The notes under the pieces are model-generated. The model was not told where the DNA came from. It made no database searches and saw nothing but the letters and a program-made list of their open reading frames with translations. Below, one piece after another: positions 46,790 through 60,050 of a stretch of 64,000 nt of DNA (the first letter of the stretch is position 1; the number at the start of each line of letters is the position of its first letter). A program made the position numbers and the translations under genes. Source of the DNA: Climacium dendroides (lineage: Eukaryota; Streptophyta; Bryopsida; Hypnales; Climaciaceae); the NCBI GenBank assembly GCA_950106755.1, contig OX467084.1:34041213-34105212 (forward strand), read 5' to 3'.

Positions 46790-48660
46790 ATAGAGTCAAA
46801 TTGTCAATACGGTTTCATACGGGTAGGCGGATATGGGCAAATTGTCATAGCACATCAGATTTGGAGAGTTGCAGCTTTAAGGTATGATAATTGGCCCTTT
46901 AGATCTTGGGGACTGAATAGTTGACTTTTTGGAAGATATAGTCTAGAGAATTTGTTGTTTTCTTCACCTACATTTTTAATCTTCTAAGTCACAGACAAGT
47001 TGTCTTTCATGTACTTGAATACTTTGTAATACAATTGTGATTTTGTCTAAGTGTCGTTGTCACTGTTCATTTTAAAGAGATCCAGTGATTGGATTCTCTT
47101 TGGCTTAGGAGTTTGCCAAATTGTAAGTGGTGATTCCAGTGATTGGATCATGTTACTTGGCAATTTGTCAAGTTTTATTACAACCCAATGATTGGATGTA
47201 ATTGTTGTGTGTGTCTTGTGTGGAAATTTGCTTGTGAAAATCGGTGTGAAGTTTTACATTTGTGAACTTGTGTTTGATTGAATGTTTTGTGTTACAAATT
47301 GTCTATGAATTATTGTGTGTTACAGTTGGTTGAAATTGTGAAACATGAATGACAAATTGACTTGTTGAATAGCTGTGTTATGTAAATTTGTGTGTACTAT
47401 GTTGACTGAGAAATTGTAAGATAAATTGACTGAGTGTTGACTATGAGGAAGAGAGGACAATTTATCGCAATTAGAGTCAAGTTGTCTGGTATTTTGAAAA
47501 TCAGTTGTCCAAGACAAATTGTCAATTAAGTATGCAATCAAAGATATTGTTGAGGCTGTAAGAGGGATAAAGACAATATAATTGGTTGTTGATAATGACA
47601 AATTGATGAAATAAATTGTTGTATGGAGTTTGTGGATTAAGCATGGTTTGGTGATCAGCTAATAATAGGAGATAAGTGATTGAGATTATTTTGATTTTTA
47701 ATATTGACGAATTATTTTAATATAAAGAATGTAATTGATCTCTATATATGTGTATGAATAAAATTTAATTTATTTTATAGAACAAATAGACTTGAGTGAG
47801 AATCAACGAATTGTTATGTGATTAGAATTGGACAAATTGTTGAACTAAACAACAGAAATAATAATGGAGAATTTGACCAAGTTTCTAGTGTTTAAAAGAA
47901 ATTAAGATCAACTTGTCTAAAATTTTAAAAGGATTATCAATATTTTATATGTATTAAATAACTTAACTTTGTTGTATGAGTTGTTTGAACTTAAGAGCTG
48001 GATGTTGGATCCAAGTATGGACAATTTGACAAATTTGTTTGTGATTTGATTTTGCATTGACAATTTTTCTTGAATGTCTGTACATGTAATTGAGTCATAC
48101 GGTCTGCTAGAATTGATAAATTATCTTAGTATTTAACAATATTGGAGTTACTATTTAAACAAATTGACGGAGTATTTTGAAGGCATTGTAATGACAATTT
48201 GCCATAGTATTTAGATGTTACTGAATTACTAATAAGACAATTTGCCTTAGAATTTGTGTATTAGATCATAGAGCTCTGTTAGATGAAGAGTAGAAAATTT
48301 GTGAGTTTGTGGCTTGGGTTGTATGTTTGACAAATTGCCTTGTTGTAAATTGTAATGCATCACCCATTCATACCCTTTGCATTTAGATAGAGACAGTTTG
48401 TCCAGTAGGACCAGGACTAGTTTGATATTCATATAAAATGGTAATTAGGCTAGTTAATTAGTGATTGCCCAACAATTTGTTCCCAACAATAAAAATTACT
48501 ATATCAATGAACATACATATAAATCTATATTATTTGCATATTAGTGTCTAGATCATGCATATGACAAATTGTTGATTTGTCCTGACAAATTGTCCAAAAT
48601 TTCCTTAGAATACTATATAGGACAGGGATGGCATTTCATACGTCCATAGCATTATTTAAA
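46790..48660. repeat. C-poor tract with recurrent GACAAATTGTC-like motif
   Basis: About 1.9 kb in which the plus strand is poor in C. GACAAATTG, its complement CAATTTGTC and close variants recur about twenty times, sometimes as a full GACAAATTGTC palindrome. Skew is opposite to 12560-13960, which shares the CAAATTG core. No coding region. Confidence 0.55.
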
Positions 48661-50460
48661 GGACTAGCCACCAAATTCAATCTTGGGAAATAAGAGTGTT
48701 GTGAATTATTTTTCTATAGTGAAATTGTTGAATAGATCCCATATGAATTTGACTTACAAGTGACTTCTAGCTGCAAAACATTAGACTATTTGACCATCCC
48801 TCTTAGATTTTAGAACCCCTATATTTAATCTTGGGTGTTTTGTAGAGTTAGCAAAAACTTAGACTACAAACACATATAACATTTTAACCAACACTAGGGG
48901 TTCCTTTTGCTATCCTCTTCAAATTGGGCATGTAATTTTTTAGCCAACAAATGATTTTCTATTACTTTCCAATCAACCAATGGCACTAGTGTTGCAACCT
49001 TCCAGCCAACCAAGGATTGTCTCCAGATCAAAATTGACTTCCTTCCTATGCATTATCCTTTCTCCAAGGTACCCATTAACAATGTTATGGCAATAGGTTA
49101 CCTAGATTGGACCAAAAAGAATATAATATCCTACGCTCGGGTTAGATTCATTGAAAATAATTCAAGATATCATTATATATGGCATCTAATAAAATTTTCA
49201 GAAATTATAATGTGGCATAATTGAATAGTGTAGAAAATAGTAATTAAAAAAATTATATCCAAAAAAATATGAAGAAAAATGAAAAATGAAAAATAATATA
49301 TATACCAAGGTGATTGCTTATAAAAGTAAAAAATGCATGAAATACATAAGCTTACTAAGCTTAGTCCTTTTTTCCTCTCAAAAAGAGATTGTATTCATTG
49401 AAAAGGATTGAAATTTTACCAATCTTTCTACCAACTTATTAAGTTGGGAGGACCCTAATGCTAAAGGTCACAAAAGATTTGGTAAGGCCTTGAGTACCAT
49501 GGTGAATCTGCAAGGATTTTGCTAAAAAAATAAAATATCTAAATATCTAAATCTTATAAGTTAGATGAAACAACATCAATTTTTAGCTCCATGGCTTTGC
49601 CCTTGACTTCAACCATTTGATCATCGTACAATAAAACCTCTTTAAAAATAATAGGGCTTGCACTAGCTAACTATATTATATGAAAAAAGTTATTACATTA
49701 GAGAGGATCATTTGCATTCATGATGTTTGTATGTGGCCCAAGTCAGGACCGCACAACATCAATATTATATTATAAAGATCATTACTATAATACCTTTAGA
49801 AAGTACTCTCTAAAAAATACTCTCTTTGTTTTTCATAAAGATTTGTGTTTCTTTTGTATTTTACAAAGTATCCCCTTTGTCCCAAAATAAATCTAGGGTT
49901 TCCTAGAAATGACTAGATTAATACATGAGTAGCTCCTAGTTTCAAAGGATTGCATAGTTATTGTAGCTTCTACTAAACCCCACTAGGCTTGAAAGAATGG
50001 AAGTCAACAATTAATGAAGCGTCTCATGTTGAAAATAGGCAGAAAAATCGATAATTCTTTTTCCATTTTTGGAATTGTTGTAGTGGTATTGATTTTGATT
50101 GTTCTCCAAGCAACATTGGTGTAGCGATACCCATTTACATTCTTTGTATTCAATTCTTACAATTTCTTATATGTAATTTTGAGTCTAGGAAATTCTCAAT
50201 AAGAGAAGTACTAATAGTTTTTGTATAGCTGTGTATTGAATTCTCTACCTTTGGTTGGTTAGAGGTTGCATTTTGATAACCTTTGCAAAAATCAAATTGT
50301 TATATAATCTGTAGAGCATAGTATTTGTGGACTTTTGTTTTAGGGTGTTTGAACTAGATTCACTTGTTGTCCATCAAGTATTGGAGAGCCAATTTCAAAT
50401 TTAATGTGGGACAAGAATATTTGGAAATCCCATATTTATTTTGAGATGGAGGAAGTTTTA
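48661..50460. other. AT-rich DNA, nothing recognised
   Basis: No gene, RNA or classified repeat supported. Confidence 0.5.
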
Positions 50461-51557
50461 GGGCCTATTTACACAAAAAAACTTTGGGTTGGAGCTCAAA
50501 GAAATGGAGTGTTTTGATTGGAAGACAGCTATGGTATTTAGCTTTTGGATTTACACCAAATAAAACTTGGGTTATAGTCCATCATTTTTTTCATGGACAA
50601 AAATCCTTATTGGAATCCTACATGGCCAAAGTGGATAATGACTTCTCAGACCTAAAGGGAGTATTTCTTAGGAAGCCCTTGGAGGTACCAAACCCCGAAG
50701 TCCCAAAGGAAATCATTAGGAAAAATCTGAATCTTAGAAGAGGCCATTTAGCTTTTGACCATAATGCAAATACAGGAAAAATCAAATTTTAAAAATAAAA
50801 AAATAAAAAATAAAATTGCCAATCTAACGTGGCTCTAGTAGTGTCTTGTTAGATTTTTAAATTAATATTTTTTTTCCTGTAATTGCACTACTGCCATACA
50901 AACTAACAGCTTTCTGCAGGGTTTAAGTTTTTGTAATGTTGGGGATAATTTTTTTTAGTGAATTGTTTAAAATTGATTATTACTTTTTTCTAGATTGTCT
51001 TGGCCATTTCAAGGTTGTTTAGAGTCATTTCAAGATTGTTTTGGCCTTTCTTTATCTATTTCTAGCCTGTTGGAGTTTTTGTCTATTTTTAATCTATTTT
51101 AAGCCTACTTGTATGGATAACTCTACTTTAAAAATCTAGCCCAAGTACACATTGGACCATGACTCAATTCTTTTGGTTTACACCAAATGTCTGAGCCACT
51201 ATTTACTTATACGTTGGGCTTTTTTTTTCATTTTTAAAATGCCAAAGCATCAATATGAAATATTATATTGGTATTCCAAATTTCAACATTCATCCACATA
51301 TTGAATAGAAAATATCACATTAGTACATATCACATGTTTATAATTCGATTTTCATCCACAATCTAGTGACTTCATCCAAGTTTCTTGCCACTTTTTGGCC
51401 TTTTTTAGCTAAATTATTTTTTTTGGCACTAGAAACCAAAAAACAACAACAAACATGCTTATAAGTCCATTGTTTCAAGCATGGTACCCCACCTACAATA
51501 GTCTCATTCCTTGAACAAGGTACCACATATGTTCATGGGTTGGGTATAAATAGGCCC
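50461..51557. mobile_element. PIF/Harbinger-type element with TTA duplication
   Basis: 1097 bp. Left end GGGCCTATTTACACAAAA, right end inverted GGGCCTATTTATACCC, flanked by TTA at 50458-50460 and 51558-51560. GGGCCT ends and a TTA/TAA duplication are typical of PIF/Harbinger and Tourist MITEs. An open stretch of about 100 codons lies near the left end. Confidence 0.75.
50484..50792 (+). CDS. Short unidentified frame inside the Harbinger-type element
   Basis: About 102 codons with VPNPEVPKEIIRKNLNLRRG near the end. I do not recognise a family, and it does not resemble a Harbinger transposase. It may be captured host sequence or chance. Confidence 0.2.
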   Translation: MGWSSKKWSVLIGRQLWYLAFGFTPNKTWVIVHHFFHGQKSLLESYMAKVDNDFSDLKGVFLRKPLEVPNPEVPKEIIRKNLNLRRGHLAFDHNANTGKIKF

Positions 51558-51762
51558 TTACTTTACAGAGGTTCTATTGTCGGCAATTACTTGGATAAAT
51601 TACCCTTTTTAAAAAATAATTCTGGTTCAAAAAGCACCACAGACAATTTTCATTGATAAGGGGAAAAAGTACACAGAACCAGAAGACAAGTCCTTGGCGT
51701 AAAATATTTTGGATTTTTCAAAAACTCAAAAGCAAACATATGCCAACTTTAAACCTGGCTCA

Positions 51763-51798
<36 letters not shown>

Positions 51799-51829
51799 AG
51801 CACCAATTTCTAGTTGTGATTTATAGGCC

Positions 51830-52870
51830 CACCCACTTAGGTGGGTGCGTGTCAGCGTGTGTGCACTCGGCGGCCGCTCCCAATAACCCATTTCCGCTAT
51901 TTTAAAATGACTTCTTGCCACCCTCCTCGAAAGCCCCGCCCAAGTACGCGGGCTTGGATACCTGAATAACTCACGATTCACTACCAGAATAGTCTAGGGC
52001 TGTACCAGAACTTGACGTGCCTGCCTTACCAGAATAGGGCAGAGGACCCATTTCCAACATTTCCAACCTATGGACTGCCCTGTTTCCATGAAGTTGTGTG
52101 TAGTTCGAGGAGTAGTTGTGGTGCATTATGATTGGTCACAAGGCTGTCAATATTGCAACACGTCCTACATCGATTTTACAATCAGCCTATGGGTGGTTAG
52201 AAATAGAAAGATCTATATAACCATTGTAGGTCGAAGAGAATCTTCTATTAAAGAAGTTCATAGTAAATACATTTTACGTAATAAAATTCTGGAAAATATT
52301 GTACAAACTCTATTTCTGTACATGGGAAAAATTCCACACTCCAAAAACCTGCGCTCCAAATATGCGGAATTGGTTAATAAGTGGTTGGAAATGGGTTGTC
52401 TGCCCTAGGGCTTTACCAGAACTGACTGGGCGTGGAGTGCCTCACCCGGATTCCAGAGAGAATTCCAGAAAATTGAACTCCTCGATTTCTGGAAACAAGA
52501 CGCCCCCATTCCCGCACCAGCATGCTTTTTTGAAAACGAGGTCGTGTCCAATAGGATCGTTCCGTTGATTTTCTTTTTACTGTAGTAGATTTTTCTTTTT
52601 CTTTTTTAAATTTTAAAAAAGAACAACAATGCATGTACCAATTCCATTGAATAATGGGAAAAGTACAAAGAACCAAAGGAGCCAGCCCCCGGCGGTAATT
52701 TTTTAAAAGAGTTTTCAGACAGCCATTCAAATCATTACTGCCTGTAGAAGATTTTATAACTGTATGAGATTTTACTGCAGAAATATGAGGGCATCTGACA
52801 GTCTGGATTTACGCCACGTGGATGGCTACTGATCAAACTCACTGGACAGTCAGTCATGTGATTTGCAAGC
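51830..52870 (+). repeat. Dispersed repeat C, copy 2
   Basis: Aligns with 25640-26160: ATTTTAAAATGACTTC, ACCAGAA motifs at 51983, 52004, 52028 and 52415, GAGGTCGTGTCCAA, GGATCGTTCCGTT and CTCACTGGACAGTCA. Repeat E (52085-52405) lies in the middle and is absent from copy 1. A (CA)n/(A)n stretch lies just left at 51763-51797. Confidence 0.6.
52085..52405 (+). repeat. Dispersed repeat E, copy 2, with open frame
   Basis: Inverted homologue of 33720-34140. This copy is open for about 110 codons (TLFLYMGKIP, KYAELVNKWLEMGC). The translated similarity to the other copy suggests a once-coding unit, but the family is not recognised. Confidence 0.45.
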
Positions 52871-53243
52871 ACTGGAAACAGTATTTATTCTGTTTTTATT
52901 AGAGAAACATAGAAACAGTGTAAATGGAAATTGTCCATGTGTTTCAAGGAAAAAACAAAACAAAACATAGAAACAACTAATTTAAAATTTAAAATTAAAT
53001 TTTTTTCTAATATATAAATAAATTATTTTTTTCTAATATATAAATAAATTAAAGAAAAAATGGAGAAAATCATTGCATTGAAAAAAATGGGAAAACACAA
53101 AATGGCCAAACCACAAGGGCTTGACAATGAAGAGATAAGAGAAAAGAAAAAGGAAAAGAAAAGAAAAGTAAGCTAAGAGAATAAGAAATAACTCTTTTGT
53201 TCCCAAAAATGCTAATACCATTCCTGCTAGCAAAGATTGGGGA

Positions 53244-54097
53244 TTTAACTCCTAAAGGACCAAGGCCTTATTTCTCCCAAAAAACACTCAAAACTGCCAT
53301 TTCTGTAGCAAAAAATTAAAAAAAAAAATTTGACCACATAGATTAAAAGATATTTGCGGTTACAGTGAAAAAAATAATTTTTTCAGTACCTTGTGGGACT
53401 GGATTATTTGACTTTGAACTTTTTTAACTCAAATTTTTTACACTACAGAGTTTTGAGCTTTAAATCCTTATTGTGGGAAATTGAGTTGAGAGTCTAGGAA
53501 AAAAGAATATTTTGAAAAAAAAAATTCATGTTTAAAAAAATTGTTAAGTAGAAGTAGGTATGAGAATGAAGGAAAATTTAAATTATTAATATCTTGAAGA
53601 TGGAATTAAAATGCACTAATTGTGAGATTGTTCTAGCAAGCAAACAAAATCATGTTAATTTTTTTTTCAGAAAAATTGTAAAAATTGCATTCATAAATGA
53701 ATTCTATAAGTTATTTTTTCAGGAAGATGCTCTAACTACCCAATAAACAAGATTGTCCATAACTTTCTCATAATAAGTCCAATTGGAATGAATCAAAGCT
53801 TCCCATGCAGACAAAAATATAATCTACAAGAAAAAAATTCCAAAAATTCCAAATACAAAATTTCACAATTTTTGTTTTTGCTGCCCAGACTGCCCCTCGT
53901 CCCCTATTTTGAGCTTATTTGGTCATAACTTTTGTTTCCGGGCACCAAATGTGAAAAAAATTATATTCCCACAAAGCTCATCAGTTTTTCTATCTTCAAA
54001 AAAAGTTTCAAGAAATCATGACAAAATTTCAGCCCGTAGGTACCTGCCCAAAATCCAATTTGTCCCCCAAAGGGACAATGGTCCTTTAGGGGTTAAG
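53244..54097. mobile_element. Complete TTAA-type element, family B
   Basis: Left end TTTAACTCCTAAAGGACCA, right end TGGTCCTTTAGGGGTTAA, giving TTAA at both ends and a TIR of about 14-18 bases. The left half aligns with 19360-19845. No transposase. Confidence 0.7.
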
Positions 54098-55170
54098 CCA
54101 AATACGGCAATTAAACTCATCCCAAATATTGGCCACACCTTGTAGGTGTTGATAAGCTATGAGTTGGACTGCACAACTTGAGTCACAAACAACTATCTTC
54201 TCCAATTTTTGCAACAAGGGTGAACCGACCACTTGGCTCGTTGCCAAAGTGGTGACACATAATGGCTAGATTTTTATGTGATACATAAAATCTAGCCACA
54301 TATGAATACATCAAATATGGCTAGATTTTTTTTGATAGTTTTCTTGTTAGAAATATTTTTATGAGAAAAATACTTCTAGACAAACATGTGTACCAGAAGG
54401 GGCAAAATGTTTGCCGAACTTCGGGAGGCACTATGTAAGAACTCTGTTGATCACGTGCGAACAAGCCCCTATTATTTGGAGGCTATGTAGGTATATTTTT
54501 TAAATTTATGGGGGGCTTTTTTTTATCTAAATTTCTAAAACTTGCTTACTTCATATACCCTATATTTTAGTTGAATTTTTTTTGGATGATCATTTTTTAT
54601 ACCCTATGTTCATTATAAATACAACATAGTGGACAATGTTTTACTAAAACTTAGAAAGATAGGATGTACATTTTTTCATGAAAAGGTTTGCCTAAACATT
54701 ACACTTGAACTTTTGTAGTTAACCTTCAATGCTAAAATTGCAAACTATATTCACAATAGAAACACGGAATTACACCACTTGCAATTAAACAAATTGAATT
54801 TGAAATTTGAATCAAACCATAGTACTAAGAAAAAACAATGGAATAGTACCCAAGTTCAAGGTTTAGGTCTACAAGCAATTCTCAAAATTGTAGTGTGTGT
54901 TCACGAACATATAACTCACTATGAACAAGTTTCCAAAAACAAAGGTTTGAACAATATACTTGGTCCAAGGTTCAATGTCCAAGCAAAGTGAATCTCAAAA
55001 CTCATATACAGAACTTGGACACTTAGGAACACTAAACTGATTATTGCAAAAAAAAAATTCTACTCCTGTTGACCTGCATATTTGCAAATAACAACATTAG
55101 TGACTCTGAATAACAGAAACGTGCAAGAAAGGAGAAAACTAAAAAAAGATGCTAATTACAAATGGTTAAG
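54098..55170. other. AT-rich DNA, nothing firm
   Basis: No gene recognised. The motif CACGTGCGAACAA near 54454 recurs at 14807, inside the hAT-like element, hinting at an old fragment of that family. Confidence 0.45.
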
Positions 55171-55179
55171 GATCTTACC

Positions 55180-55720
55180 TCATCGACATCCAGGGATTAC
55201 CCAAATGTTGGGCAAGTCGGCATGCCCATCTCCCTTGCGCACTTCGATTTTGACTTGCTATTTGTTGAGAAGAATAACTCGCAGTTGGTACAGCTCCGCA
55301 GCACCAAGTTCACTCATGGGACCATCCGCAATCTTCGTGGGACATGATTGTCCAATTTCTAAAACTTGTCGAAGACAACCACGTTGAACTCGAAAACATC
55401 AAGTACCAAATTTGCCTTCTCCTCAGGTTTGATGTCTAACGTTGTGACATTATAAGATGTCAGGCATAGTGCTGCAAACTGCAAAGTAAAATCTGCATTC
55501 AAGCTAGTCCTCTTTGAAACACATGCAACCTTAGCTAGCCTTGCAGCAATAATGCCTTCCTCACATGTTGCCTCTCAAAACGAATCCAACCATAGGAGGA
55601 CTCACAATTGTATTCCAAAAGAAACTGAAGAAGTACGTCATTTAGTACGACTAATTCGTTTGATCCCACGGACCCTATATTGGACTAACTCAAGAAAACA
55701 AAGATGTTCTAAGTAATGCA
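55180..55720 (-). pseudogene. Unidentified gene remnant with a good splice donor
   Basis: Minus-strand frames read EEGIIAARLAKVACVSKR, DFTLQFAALCLTSYNVTTLD, KPEEKANLVLDVFEFNVVVFDKF. After a frameshift they read PMSELGAAELYQLRVILLNK, IEVRKGDGHADLPNIWVIPGC. The last exon edge is followed by GAG|GTAAGATCC at about 55181. The sequence is clearly protein-like and of raised GC, but I know no matching family. Several stops and shifts show it is broken. Confidence 0.45.
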
Positions 55721-58659
55721 AATCCAAACAAAGTACAACAGAAATCCAACAAAGCACAATCCCTTTCCAATACACTAGTATTGTGTAATCAGCTCAAATG
55801 AAGCAATAAATTGTACCACGTCTGACATGCACAACTCACAATGGTAGAACTACAAGACAATCATGTAAAACAAGTGAGGCATCCCTTGAAAATTTGAGCT
55901 TGGAATGAAATGCCCTCTGTGACTTTTCACAATCTAGGATTCAACTACGCGTATATGTAGAAAAGAACAGAGGCTATCAGTCGAGCGCATGTGTAGAACA
56001 AACCCACAAACTTGGTAGACGTGAATTTAGCCCTAAACTTATGACTACCAAAACGGAAGACAACAATGACCAAGAACGCAAATTCAAAATTCAACGTCGC
56101 CTGAAGTCCTACATTTGTGACAATCAAGGCCATATTCGTTATATTGAGACTTGTGGTAGTCTCATTTTTATCCTCGACTCGAAGATAAATCATAATAATT
56201 GTTCAATTTTAAGACTATTTGGTAAGTTGAGATTTCAATGTATTAATATATATTAAAACCTTTGATTTTCCAAAGGTTGCATTCTCATTTTATCCTCGAC
56301 TCAAGGATAAATCACTATAACTGTTTTAGGGTTGTAGTCTCAAAATGTGCAGATTGTCTCATTTTAACGAATAAGGCCATAATCTACAATTGTAAGCCTA
56401 CATCTCACAAAGATAGTACAAGCAAACTGAAATGCACAAATCACTACAAGACCACATGGAAGACAATGAATGAAACCCTTACTAGAAGCACTGCGCAGAA
56501 AGAACTAGGCTTTGGAGCGCTCACCAATTTCTATTTCAACTAAGAACTCTTGGTGTTGAGAATTTTTAGCCTCCAAAATGTCATGTGCCTCTGTCAAGAT
56601 GAAAGAGCCGCCTGATTGAATTATTAGACAGTCTAGAAAACTCTTTAATTCCTAAGTTGTTCCAACCTCTTCCTCATGCGCCTTCTATCTTCTACGTCCT
56701 AGAAATTGAATGCCCACTCCAATACATTGTTTGATTCTAAAAACAATCTTAGTGCCTCAAAGTAGAAGCTCTTTTGACGTCAAGCTTTCTAAAGTATTTT
56801 GGTTCAAATGCATCAAACTCCAATGTTAGCATATTGTGACCTTCTTGGTAGCCATGTGAATGCCAAATGTGAAAACCTATCCCAACCCCTAACTAAAAGC
56901 ATCTGCAGGCTCAAATATAATCCACAGCACAATCACCTAAACCGCTCACTAATTTGTAGTAGAAGTTCGTGACGAAACCCTTAACCTAAAGCATCTACAA
57001 GCAACGTAAAACCTACAACCTTGCGTTGTCCACGAATCTGTTGCTTGAAATCAAGATTTGAAAAAAACGCGGGGCAAAACGAATCCAAAAACCTTCGATG
57101 GCAGCCCTAACGTTTTCTCACTAAACTTATAGTATCGGATGGAACACTCATTCATGCATCCAACGTTCTTCATCCATTTGCCGTCAGGACATGGGATTCC
57201 ACCCTTGGTACCTCCGTTATATTTATATTGTATTAAGTATAGTAGTGGAAAGTTCAAATTTTTGGAGGGAATTTGGGGGGGGGTACTTTAGAAAAAAAAT
57301 TCAATAAAATTTAGTAATATATAACACCCTTCATTATTTATAATGACTAGTAGCCCATTATTCGCATGCTAACATCAAAAAAAGGGGGAGTGCACCCCCT
57401 GAGTTGCCAAGTCTATGTTTTTTAGCAAGACTTGAAGAACTTCAAAGTCAAGAAACATTTCTCATCCTCAATTGAGCCTAGCACCAAACAACAACCAATT
57501 TCAACTAATTTAAAATATTCCAAGATGAGCTTAGTAAAGAGCCATAACTTTGAGAGGTTGCACCCATAATTTAGGGGTATTTAGTACTATTTTTGACCCA
57601 AAAATGAGAATTTGAAGGTTTGAATTGGAATACAAGGACTTTTACTAGAAATACGCAAGCCTACAAAGAAATTTTCTAAAATTAGTAAAGTGTCCACCTT
57701 CCATATGTGCTCAAAGTACACTTCCTTTGCATAAGTACAAAGAATTTTTTTTTTTATCCCCAAATGCAAATGGTTGAGAAGAAGAACCTTCAAATTAGAA
57801 AAATATTTAATTTTATTTATTTATAAATATTTTACTATTTTTTTAAAATCAAACATCAAGGTATCCATTTTAATGGCATTTTCCATCACTCTATTTTTGT
57901 GCATAAATTTAAGAGATAAATTTTTCTAGGCCTAAATTTTAATAAACATACTATTTAAATGCTTTATAAATTATACATATTTTATTTCATTTAAAAATCA
58001 TTATTCCCAAAGTCATAGTTCTTAATGAAATGGATAGTTTAAAACAAAAACAACACGTGTTTATTGCATCAACCCTTCATTCATTAATAATTGATGTCCT
58101 ATTTGGCTATTGTCATGGCACTAGGCAGAGACGTGGTTGTGATTGATATTTAAGAAAAGGTAGAAAATACCACTACTTCAAAGCATCCCCCAACACTCCA
58201 AATGAATCTCACATTTTAGTATGATAAGATCATTGTATCACTTCAAGTCTACTAGGTTGTAAGTTGTAGATCCATCAATGAACATCTTTACAAGTTAATC
58301 CAGTTACACTTTAATAGATTGTATGAAGTCACATATGAAGATATCATAAGTTTAGGAGAGCCTTAGCACATTTTATACAAAATTCAACATTGAAATGAAG
58401 CATGCCAATGATAACAACAACTCAACATTAGTAAGGAAATTGAAGTTATCAACAACCTCAAAATTAGTTTTTTGCTTGGGAACTACTAACATATATATCT
58501 ACGTCCATTTTCACAAGAAAAATTATGTATTTAGATATGATTGATACTTTGAGTTGGAATCCTCATAGATATCCAACATGTCTCAATGTTCTTTAACATT
58601 TTATTTCCCTTAGTTTTTGTTAGATCAACAAGTTTTTGGAGTTTAATATGGCACTTATT
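55721..58659. other. Mostly AT-rich DNA; truncated hAT-like end near 57405
   Basis: No gene recognised. At 57376-57405 the sequence ATCAAAAAAAGGGGGAGTG and CACCCCCTGAG repeats the terminal hairpin of the hAT-like elements at 14774 and 16309, probably a truncated third copy. Confidence 0.45.
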
Positions 58660-59434
58660 CATTAGTAGAAAAATAGTGACCATGTCAACAAAAAATTAAC
58701 AAAAAAGTGTTGAGGGCATTTGTATCCATGGTCGCGTTGTCTTCGACAGTACCTAACAAAAAACTGTTGTCCGTTTTGTTATGGTGGTCAAATAAAAAAA
58801 ATAATAATATTAATTCACTTTTAAATTTGCTCAATGAATAGCTGCTACATAGCAAGACAAGAACCAGCCCAATACAAACTGCTAGGTAGACAAAAAACAA
58901 CACATAAACAAGACCAAAAAGTAGACTTTACAATTTAATTAGAAGAAAGTTTAACTTTACAATTATTTTAAGAGACAAGTTTCTTAAAACTTAATATTTG
59001 GTGATAGAAGAAAGGTGGCTTTGATGATAGAAGAGTAGAGAAGACAATCTCTTTATAGAAATGGGATGGTGAAAAGTAGAACAAACCATATGGGATATGT
59101 GAATTAAGACTATGAATGATTCACATATCCTATATGGTTTGTTTTGACCTTTTATCACCCCATTTGTATAAAGAACTTGTCTTCTCTTCTCTCCTCTCAT
59201 GTTACCAAAATTACCTCTGTTATATCACCAATGTGTGAGAGGCATGTCTTCTTAACAAAAAAGTGTTAACTTTTTTGTTGATTTGAATATTGTACTATTT
59301 GAATCAACAAAAATTCAGTGACCATTTTATTAGCTTGTTCAAATAAAAAAAATTGTTAAAACGGTTAATACAATATCCTAGCCAACAAAAAATTGTTAAA
59401 TTTTTGTTGACTTGGACACCATTTTCTAATAGTG
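58660..59434. mobile_element. CACTA-like foldback element, 3-bp TSD
   Basis: 775 bp. Left end CATTAGTAGAAAAATAG, right end inverted CACTATTAGAAAATGG; both continue GTCAACAAAAA. ATT flanks both sides (58657-58659, 59435-59437). The arms pair almost to the centre, where CAAACCATATGGGATATGTG meets its complement around 59110. CACTA elements have CACTA-type ends and 3-bp duplications. Confidence 0.75.
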
Positions 59435-59477
59435 ATTGTTGTGACAAAAGTACGAGTATACAAATTAGAAAAGACTC

Positions 59478-60050
59478 TCAAAGCAAGAGACCAATTGGAT
59501 AGTTAGATAAGGTTTCAAGAACAAGGTTGTTCTTGTGACTGGTATAACTAATACTAAGATTGAATGAAGCCAATTTCTCTTGAATGCATGTTGTTACACC
59601 CATCTTTAGTCCTTGAAATATGCTAACTCTATCATCTCCAAAACAAATAAATTTACAAGCAATTTTGTTACAAGTCAGCCCTATCTCGCCCAATACAACA
59701 TGCATGATAACATGTGTCAAGTAGTCAGTAGTTTCATTTTCAGATTCATATGAAAGGTGCAACAAATGAAGGTTTTTTGTCCAACAATCTATAGAATAGA
59801 CATGTACATCAACCCAAAAGGTGTTGTCAATTGTTGTCACTTCATCAATATAGATGGAGATGATTCTTACAAATTGAACAATAGCCTTCAACGAAACCAT
59901 GCAAATTTTCACTCATCTTTCACCTTGTTGTTTTTTACCAATGTTTTTTAGGTGAATTTTCACCTTAAGGTGCCAAAGCAAGTATTGTTTATGCTCATAG
60001 TCATACATAGGACAACCATCCATGACTTAAAATTTGAAAGGGTATTGAGA
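59478..60050 (-). pseudogene. hAT-type transposase (DUF4371/ZNF862-like) remnant
   Basis: An open stretch of about 144 codons contains FVRIISIYIDEVTTIDNTFW, HLLHLSYESE, CFGDDRVSIFQGLKMGVTT and LASFNLSISYTSHKNNLVLETLSNYP. The order S-DEVT-D-W, then CFG-D, then FQG-GVT and the H-NL-V-L helix matches plant hAT-like proteins with an RNase H fold. The second Asp motif is altered (FGDDR where FGADG is usual). An upstream piece (YDYEHKQYLLWHLKVK) suggests the frame once began further right. Truncated. Confidence 0.55.
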
